From Eucommia ulmoides (taxonomy: Eukaryota > Streptophyta > Magnoliopsida > Garryales > Eucommiaceae), in assembly GCA_016647705.1 (NCBI GenBank), contig CM028334.1, forward strand, positions 3,100,001-3,164,000: 64,000 bases of DNA, in the 5' to 3' direction. The number at the start of each line of letters is the position of its first letter. Positions within the stretch are counted from its first letter, which is position 1. Shown piece by piece: positions 45,901 through 54,900 of this stretch. The notes beneath the pieces were generated by a model. The model saw nothing but the letters and a program-made list of their open reading frames with translations. It was not told where the DNA came from and did not search any database. A program made the translations under genes and the position numbers.

Positions 45901-48900
45901 GATATGAAATGAGTAAAGGAATGGAATGGAATATAATAAAATTATAATTATGCCCTTTTAATAAAATTTTATTATATTTCACTATTCTCTTCCTTCCTTC
46001 ATTTTATTATATTTCACTATTACATAATGTTCTCTAATTTTTGTTTCTGTTCTCAATTTTCAGTTTCCGTTCTCAATTTTTTGTTCTCTAATTTTCTGTA
46101 TTTGTTCTCAATTTTTTGTTTTTATTCTAAATTTTTTGTTTTTGTTCTCAATTTTCTATTTATGTTCTCAATTTTCTATTTCCGATCTCAATTTTTTGTT
46201 ATCTACTTTTATGTTTTTGTTCTTAATTTTCAGTTTCTATTCTCTAATTTTATATTTTTGTTCTCAATTTTCAGTTTATGTTCTCAATTTTTTGTTTATG
46301 TTCTCAATTTTCAGTTTCCGTTCTCAATTTTTTATTATCTAATTTTATGTTTTTGTTCTCAATTTTCAGTTTATGTTCTTAATTTTCTATTTCTGTTCTC
46401 AATTTTCTGTTTTTATTCCTAATTTTTTGTTTTTGTTCTCAATTTTTATTTTTTGTTCTCAATTTTCAAGTGTTATTATGTAATTTAAGATGTTGATTCC
46501 ATTGGGTTGGAATTTCATTTCAACTCATCTCAAATGGAATCCCATTCCATCCAATTTCATTCCAATGGAATCACTGTGATTCCATTGGAGAACTAAACAA
46601 TGAAATAGGAATCGAGGGCGGAATGCGATTCCATTCCACCCCCGATTCCATCCAACCAAACATGCCGTAACCCTTCGAACCAGATCGCAACACCTTCTTG
46701 CGAAAACCTAACCCTTCAACCTCACAAAACCCTAACTCTTTGAACCACCGCAACCTCCAACCAAGCCTTGCGAACGCTTACCTACCCTCTTGCACAACTG
46801 CGAGCCCTAGTTTCGCAAACCAACACCCTCGTGACTAAGAAGCTTCACAGACCAGAATCTCGTGAAACACTAATCCAACCAACCATATTCGGGAACTAGT
46901 CCCTCGTGAACCAGCACTAGCTTCACGCATCATTTTGCGTGAACAAGTCATTAATTGTGCATCACTGCGTTTTGTTCGACGTCGATATCTGCAACTATCC
47001 GTCTGATACTATCACGGGCAGTCGTTAAGCTCCTATCCAATGCTGCAAATTGCAGATTGTTCGTTGTTTGCCAATCTTTACTGCTCGTCGCTGTTGTTTT
47101 CCATCCGTTGGTGTTCCGGATGTCTTAAATACGTAATAGATTCTTCTTTTTATTGTATGGATGGATGATTGTGTTTTTGGTCACCCTCCTCACATTGTAC
47201 TTTCTATTTTTCGGAGTGTGGCTAGTCTTCCGTAGCATTTTTTCGATTGTTTCACTATTGGAATCTCGTCTTATTTGTCTCCATGGCATCTAGAAAAGAA
47301 GATGATGTCTTATCTCAGACCGTTCCTGCTTTACAACTACTCACTCATTCATATCCTACTCATGCGAATGATGCTTCGGTTTAACGTGTCACAACCGTAT
47401 TACTCAATGGAGATAATTTTCATACCTGGTCTCGTTCTTTTCGTTTATACCTTGGTGCGAAACGTAAGACCGGATGACTCAAAGGCACCTAGCTAAGGTC
47501 AGATATCAACGATCCCAAGTTTACTTAATGGGATACAGATAACTGTACCATTCTCGGGTGGATCTTCAATTCTATGGAGGAACGAATCTATAATATGTTC
47601 GTGTTCCATGAGACTGTCAAAGGTTTATGGTCTGTTTTTATGAAGATGTATGCCCATTCTTGTAACGAATCACAGATCTTCGAACTCTTCCGTGAGATCT
47701 TTCCTGTCTCCTAGGCATCCCTGGGATTATCAATTGCGAATTACTTTGGGTACCTTCAAACTCGATGCGAGAAACTCACACTATGAAACTTTGAGCGAAT
47801 TCCCTGAGAATGCTGCTGAGATTGAGTCCAAGCCCTAGGATTGCCATCACACATACCATTTTTTGATGGGTTTAAATCCGGAGTACGAGAATTTTCGCAC
47901 TCAGATTTTAAACACACCATCGATGCCCGATCTATATGGAGCATTCTCTATTGTCGACCCTCTCATGTTATTGCTATTTCCAAACATTGCTATTATGTCA
48001 CCTCCGTAAAAGATTGTAGTCGGTATACTTGGATTTATTTGATGAAACACTAATTAGATGTCTACGCTCACTTTACCCACTTTCTTCAAATGATAAAAAT
48101 CCAAAATAAAACAGTCCTTTGTAATAATAGGTCAGATAATGGACAAGAATTCTTGTCCGTTGAATTTTAGGTTAAGCTTAATAAGCAAGGTATTCTTAAG
48201 CAACTTATCTGTCCCTACACCCGTAAATAGAATAATATGGCGGAACGTAAGAATCGTCATGTCATGTTCATTGTCTTTTATGAGGAATGAATGTTCTCAA
48301 GTCTTTTTGGCACATGGCGGTCTTACTGTTGCCTATCTCATTAATTACACTATCTCATTAATCCCGCTCCTTGTTTCATTGACTCTCCTATTCTTGGCAT
48401 CTGCACCAGCTAGTTGTCAAGAATGTCTTCTTTAATGGCGACTTGACTGAGACTATCTATACTGGGATTTTGGTCTCAGGAAGAGTATTTGGGCAAAGTA
48501 TGTTGGCTTCAAAAATCCTTTTCTGGACTTAAGCAGTCTCCTCGTGCATGGTTCAGCCGATTCAACAAAGCCATCCTTACTATGAGGTTTACCCTGTGTC
48601 ACTCAGACCATACTTGTTTCATCCATCGCCAGTACCAAGGACAACGCATCTTTATCTCAGTTTATGTGGATGACATTATCATCATAAGATATGACGTGCT
48701 TGGCATTAAACAGTTAAAGATGTATCTCAAATAAATTTTTAGCATCAAGGATTTGGGCCGTCTTTGTTATTTTCTTGGTATTGAGGTTACTCGACCTCGG
48801 CGAGGTATCTCTCTATCCTAACGAAAATGTTCCCTTGATCTTCACCAAGACATTGGGATATGTAGACCTACTTCTACTTGAATCCAAACCTTAAGTTAAC

Positions 48901-51900
48901 AACAAACTCAGGAGAATTATTATCAGATCTATCGGTATGTCAGCAACTTGTGGCTTGCCTTATCTGTCTGACTAATACAAGGCCAAATCTTACGTATGCT
49001 GTTAGTATTGTGAGCCAGTTTATGTACTTACCACGTGTACAACACCTAAATGCTGCATACCATATTCTTCAGTACCTCAAAACAAGCCTTGGTCTTGGCC
49101 TCTTTTATATGACAGGGGCACAAAAATGACTCTCCTGTTTTACAGATGCTGACTATGCAGGATCGAAGGACGACAAACTTTCGATCTTTGGTTTATGTAC
49201 CTTTCATGGAGGACAACTAATCTCGTGAAAGAGAAAGAGGCAATCCGTAGTCTCCCGATCTTTTGTTGAAGGTGCGTATCGCACCATGGCTTAGGGAACG
49301 TGTGAACGCATTTGACTTCGTTCTCTTCTGACTGAGCTGAAACTTTCCGTGAAAAACTCATCTAAGTTGTTCTATGACAACAAGTCTGTCATAATACTAT
49401 CCTCAACCTCAATCTTCCATGAAAGGACGAAACGCATCAAGGTGGATATTCGATCACGAATCATCACATCCACCTTCGTCCCATCTTTGGAACAGGCTGC
49501 TGATATGTTCACCAAGTCCACATGACCATTTTTTCTTCTGTCAGTTATTGGCAAGTTAGGACTCATCAATATTTTCAGCCCTGCTTGAGGGGAGTGTTGA
49601 AATAAGATATTTATACATTTATTTTTGGTATCATTATTGTAGGGATTTATTCGTCCATTTACGCAGCTGATATCCTTCTTAATTTTAGCCTGCTCCTGTG
49701 GCTATATAATTAGGAGAATAGAACCCATTATGTGTATAGGAACATAATATAATTTTCTCCTCTTCTCATATATCTTTTTGATATTAAAACTAACAATAAA
49801 TGCATAAATGTCGTATTTCCATGGAAAGATATATGTATACTCACATGTTCCATCGTTTGTTGTAAATAGGTTTGGACCATTTTATATTTGAAGTATATTA
49901 TGTTGTTTTGAAAATAGAAGCATAAAGGAACATTTGTATGTATAACAACAAGAAAGTTGGAAACATGATCCGAAACTAATTATAATCAAGTTAATATATA
50001 TGTTTTTTGTTAATTTCATGGAAGGACATAAGGAACTCAATTTAAAAACTTATGTTTTATGTTTTTCTTGACAATGCAACAACCTTTGCAATGTTTGATG
50101 ATTGAGATGACTTCTTTAATGCTCTGATTTATAGATACGGTGGAAGGGTTATGGGCCGGAAGAAGACACATGGGAGCCTATTGAAGGTTTAAGGTATGTG
50201 TTGAATCCCACATTGCTTGTGTTACACGATCCTGAGATATATATAAGTCTAGGGGTAATTCTTTTCTTTCAAGGCGTCTTTTGAGAGTGAGTTAGGCTCA
50301 TTGGATTTCTATAGTATGCAAATGGAGTAAACTATTGTTTTTCTTTCTTGCCTTTGCCTAATACTGGTTGCTTGGTTCCAGTTCATTTCAGTTGTCTAAC
50401 ATTTATTCTCTTTGGCAACTAGTGATTGTCGATATAAGATCAAAGACTTTGTCATGAAGGGTTATAAGTCAAAAATTCTACCATTGCCTGTAAGTTCAAT
50501 TACTTGCATTTGTTTTACTGTTTCATTTTCACTTATGATCATTCTAACCATTAATTATAGGGGGATGTTGATGTTATATGTGGAGGACCTCCTTGTCAAG
50601 GCATTAGCGGGTTCAATCGTTTTAGGAATGAAGATAACCCCCTCGAAGATCCAAAAAACAAGCAGCTTTCTGTTTTCATGGACATCGTAGATTACTTGAA
50701 GCCACGATTTGTCTTGATGGAAAACGTGGTTGACATAGTTAAGTTTGCGGGTGGTTTTCTTGGAAGATACGCTTTGAGTCGTCTTATTGGAATGAATTAC
50801 CAAGCGCGATTGGGAATGATGGCAGCCGGTGCTTATGGTCTTCCACAATTTCGTATGCGCGTGTTCCTTTGGGGTGCACAGCCTACGGAGGTACTGTTTT
50901 TACTCTTTTCATGTTGTTGGATTTCACATCGCTTGTATTAACTGATCCTGAGCTATATATAAAGATTAGGACAATTCTCATCTTACAAGGTGTCTTTTGA
51001 GAGTGAGTTAGGCCCATTGAACTGCTACATGGTATTAGAGTCAGACTTTTATATGCTGTTGGGCGTGTTGAATCCCACATCAATGTTGGGCCCCCGAAAT
51101 CCGTTCACAGTAGTTTGTCAAAGTCCACTTTGCGCATGAGGGGGCGTGTTGAATCCCACATTGATGTTAAGTCCTTGATATTCGTTTACAGTGGACCAGT
51201 GGTTTATCAAAGTCCACCCTCCACGAAAGGGGGTGTGTTGAATCCCACATTGATGTTGGGTCCCTTGATATCCATTCGCAGTGGTTTGTCAAAGTTCACC
51301 CTGCATGTGAGCGGACGTGTTGAATCGTACATTTCTTGTGTTACCTCATCGTACAAGGCGTCTTTTGAAAGTGAGTTAGACCCGTTGAGTTGTTATACAA
51401 AAGTCTAAAGTTATTGTACTATATGAAATTTTAATGAATTTTTTTATATAAAAAATTACAGTGATTTTTATATCTTTTATAAAATTATTGGACTTCTCAC
51501 ATAGTTATTATATCTGGTGGATTAGATGAATAATGAGTTATAAAAGTTGGAGTTCGTGGCAAAATTTTCGCTATTTAAGACACTCAACTCTAATATTCTG
51601 TAAAAGCTGACCTCTCCTCTTCTTATGTGCAGAAATTACCTCAGTACCCTTTACCATCACATCATCTAATTGGGAGGGGTCATTGTCCTACTGAATTTGA
51701 GGTAGGATTAATATTTTAGAACTTATCAGAAAAACATTCATCAATGTCTGTAATATTATTATTTGTGCAAAATGCAGTCATGTACCGTTGCCTATGAAGA
51801 AGGTAATCAAAAGAAGTTGGAGAAAGCACTATTTCTTGGCGATGCTTTATCTGACCTTCCTCCTGTATGTTCTCATTCCTATAGCTTTCTTTGAATTTAG

Positions 51901-54900
51901 AATCTTCATATTGTGCTTTATGTGATAAATTTTTGTACCATTTTAGGTGGAGAATAATGAGGCACGCGATGAGATACCATATGGGAGTGGACCTAAAACA
52001 GAATTTCAAAAATTCATTCGATTAAGGAAAGATGGTGAGTGAATGTTAACTTGATGGTGGAATAATTTTTTTCATATAAATATTACTTTGGGAAGTCTCA
52101 TAATTTTGATGTGGAATTTTAGCAATCATTATACACATGCAAAAATGAGTGTGGAGGCAACAATTTTAAATTGTAGTAATTATTACATGAACATCAATAA
52201 AAACCGAAATATATGTGTGGAGGCAACTATTTTAAATTGTAGTAATTATTACATGAACATCAATAAAAACCGAAAATTAAGTAATATATGAACATCAATA
52301 ACAACAAAATTTGACGTACTCAGAATTGTTGAATCTCACATTGTTTGTGTTACTTGATCCTGTCCTGTGCTATGAATAAAGTTTAGGGCAATTCTCTTAT
52401 TACAAGTCGTTTTTGAGAGTGAGTTAGGTTCATTGGCTTTCTACATGGTATCAGAGCTAGGACTTCTGTCTGGTGTTAAGTGTGTTGAATCCCACGTTTG
52501 AGTCGTCCGATATCCATTTATTGTGGTTTGTCAAAGTCCACCCTGTGCGTGAGGGGGGGTGTTGGATTCCAAACAATCCTCCTATTTCAAGACGTCTTTT
52601 GAGAGTGAGTTGGACCCATTGAGTTTCTACCTCGTTGAAGTGAATGGTCATTGAATTTGCTATTTATGTAGGATTACATGTAGAATTACAAATATTTTCA
52701 ATTCCTTCTAATTCATTTGTTATATAGAGATGCTGGGAAGCCTATCCGATGGATCAAAAATATCATCCCATGTTCTTTTTGATCATCGCCCTCTTCAATT
52801 GAATGATGATGATTACCAACGTGTGTGTCAAATTCCAAAGAGAAAGGTTGGTTAACTTCAAATCTAGCTACTATTTATTGAATTTCATATTGTGCTTCTC
52901 TCGATATTCGTTCGCAGTGATTTTTCATATTAAATCTTTCTTTATTATGTATTATTATATAATCATTTAATATCTGTTACAAATCTGTATTTTAGATATT
53001 TAGGAATAGTTACAAAACATAACTCTTTTATAAATTAGATAATTCTCTATAATGTAAAGATATTGAGTTTTGATTTCTTACATGTTAAAATTCTACCATG
53101 TGCGTAAGGGGGCACATTAAATTTTACATCTCTTGTGTTACTTGATTTTGCGCTATATATAAAGTCTTGGACAATTCTCCTCAGGGTATCTTGTCAAAGA
53201 TAGTTAGTCCCGTTAAGTTCCTATAATAAGTTATTTGGATCTCATTTGTTATGTTGTTATATTGGTCTCAGGGTGCAAATTTTAGGGATTTGAAAGGTGT
53301 CAGAGTTCGAGATGATAACAAAGTGGAATGGGACCCAAATGTCAATAGAGTTTATTTGGCTTCAGGGAAGCCCTTGGTACGCATTTTAAGCAATAATATC
53401 TCACTTTTTTTTTTTTTTGATCTTAAAAAATTTGGAACAAAAACAAAAAAGTGGTACTCCGGAGCAATAACACTTTGTACCCTAAAGTTTGACTAAAATC
53501 TCACTTTGGTCCTCATGGTTTTAATTTGAATACATAACACCTTAAAGTTTCTTAATCATTTCACTAGAGTACAAGTCATTACTTCTATTAAAATTTTGGA
53601 TGAAAAATAGTCATCTGTCATGCAACTAATTGTTTTTAAGAGGTTTATGGGCAATTTCAACCTTCTCTTTCTCTCCCATTCTCCTCCTTGCCCACATACT
53701 TAGAAATGAATATATAACACATGGTTTTTATATAGAAAAATTTTAAGGGAGAAAGATAGAAGTTGCAAATGTTCATAAAGTCTTCCAATAAATAGTTGGG
53801 TGTACAACAATTGACTGTTTGTTGTTCAAAATTGTGATTGAGTTATTGATTTGGATTGAAGTGGGATAATTACAGAACTTCAGGGTGTTATATGTTCAAG
53901 TTGCAAGTATAGGGTTCAAGGTGAAATAATGGTCATACTTTAGAGGTACAAAGTGTTCAAACCCCATATAATTATTATTGCATTTGTTTTAGTTCCAAGT
54001 TTTTTCCTAGCCAAATTGATCATTATGTTGGTTATGTTTATTAGATTATTATTTAGTATCCAGGGTATAATGTATTTTTTTTGGCTTTCTAGATTTTTCA
54101 ATTGTAAACCTATATAAATTATTTTTTTAAAATATTTTTTTGTATTTTGAATTCATTATTGACATATAATAAATCCTAATCCACTTTTCTCTTTTCTTTC
54201 TAAACTCTAAGTTATTAATTGATCTTTGCAATTTTCTCATTTGTAAGTAATTTTCCCCCATGAAAATAGGTTCCTGATTACGCAATGAGCTTTGTTCGAG
54301 GATCTTCACCAAAGTAAGGAGTGATTTTTCTTTAAGATAGCGTTTGGAGCACGTAATTGAAGCCACGAAATTGGATTTCAAAATGAACGCACGTGATTCT
54401 TTTAGATTTTTACATACGTTCATTTTTAATTCCAATTCCGAAACTCCAATTCCATGCAACCAAACGCTACCTAAATGTAACATTCCCAATTATTGTGTTC
54501 ACCGTTTTATCTATGTGCTTACTCGATTGATATCTAGGCCATTTGGGCGATTATGGTGGGATGAGATTGTGCCAACTGTGGTTACTAGGGCAGAACCCCA
54601 TAATCAGACGATAATTCATCCTCTACAAGACAGAGTTCTCACAATACGTGAAAATGCAAGATTACAAGGTTTTCCAGATTATTACAAGCTTATTGGACCA
54701 ATCAAAGAAAGGTAAATTGTTTTTATATATATATATTTTTTTGTAGTTAATTTTATAAAAGACAATAAACTTTCATAAGGTTATACATCGGTAGATTCAT
54801 AAAATTGGTTGAGTGAGGGGGCTTAATATTTTCAGGGAGGTTATTAGATATTTTTATAATTAAAGGGGAATTTTTGTAATTTTTTTAGTGAATTTTAATT

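Larger units (their letters stand above)
45286..49779 (+). mobile_element. Younger Ty1-copia element inserted in the LTR of its relative (CMT intron 9)
   Basis: The LTRs are 45286-45468 and 49595-49779, both starting TGTTGAAATA. GATAT at 45281-45285 and 49780-49784 is a perfect target duplication. The primer site GGTATCTAGAGTC follows the left LTR, and GCTTGAGGGGAG precedes the right one. Gag, integrase fragments, RT ([16 protein letters not shown]) and RNase H are all interrupted by stops. The leader carries a 978-bp PIF-like insertion. Confidence 0.87.
42636..49820 (-). mobile_element. Older Ty1-copia element, minus strand, split by a relative (CMT intron 9)
   Basis: Read on minus: the 5' LTR is in two pieces (49820-49785, then 45280-45130), followed by a primer binding site (complement of CTAGATACC, 45121-45129). 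A long untranslated leader with CGCGAA/AACCCTAA phrases follows, then gag (about 44340-43740), RT (about 43690-43000) and RNase H remnants (about 42960-42740). Protease and integrase are missing: gag runs straight into RT near 43690. No 3' LTR is present on the left. The younger plus-strand element sits inside its 5' LTR. Confidence 0.75.

Noticed and set aside
46027..46422. ORF of 131 residues rich in Phe, Ser and Cys
   Set aside because: It is a direct translation of the 24-bp minisatellite; a second frame gives a similar repeat protein.
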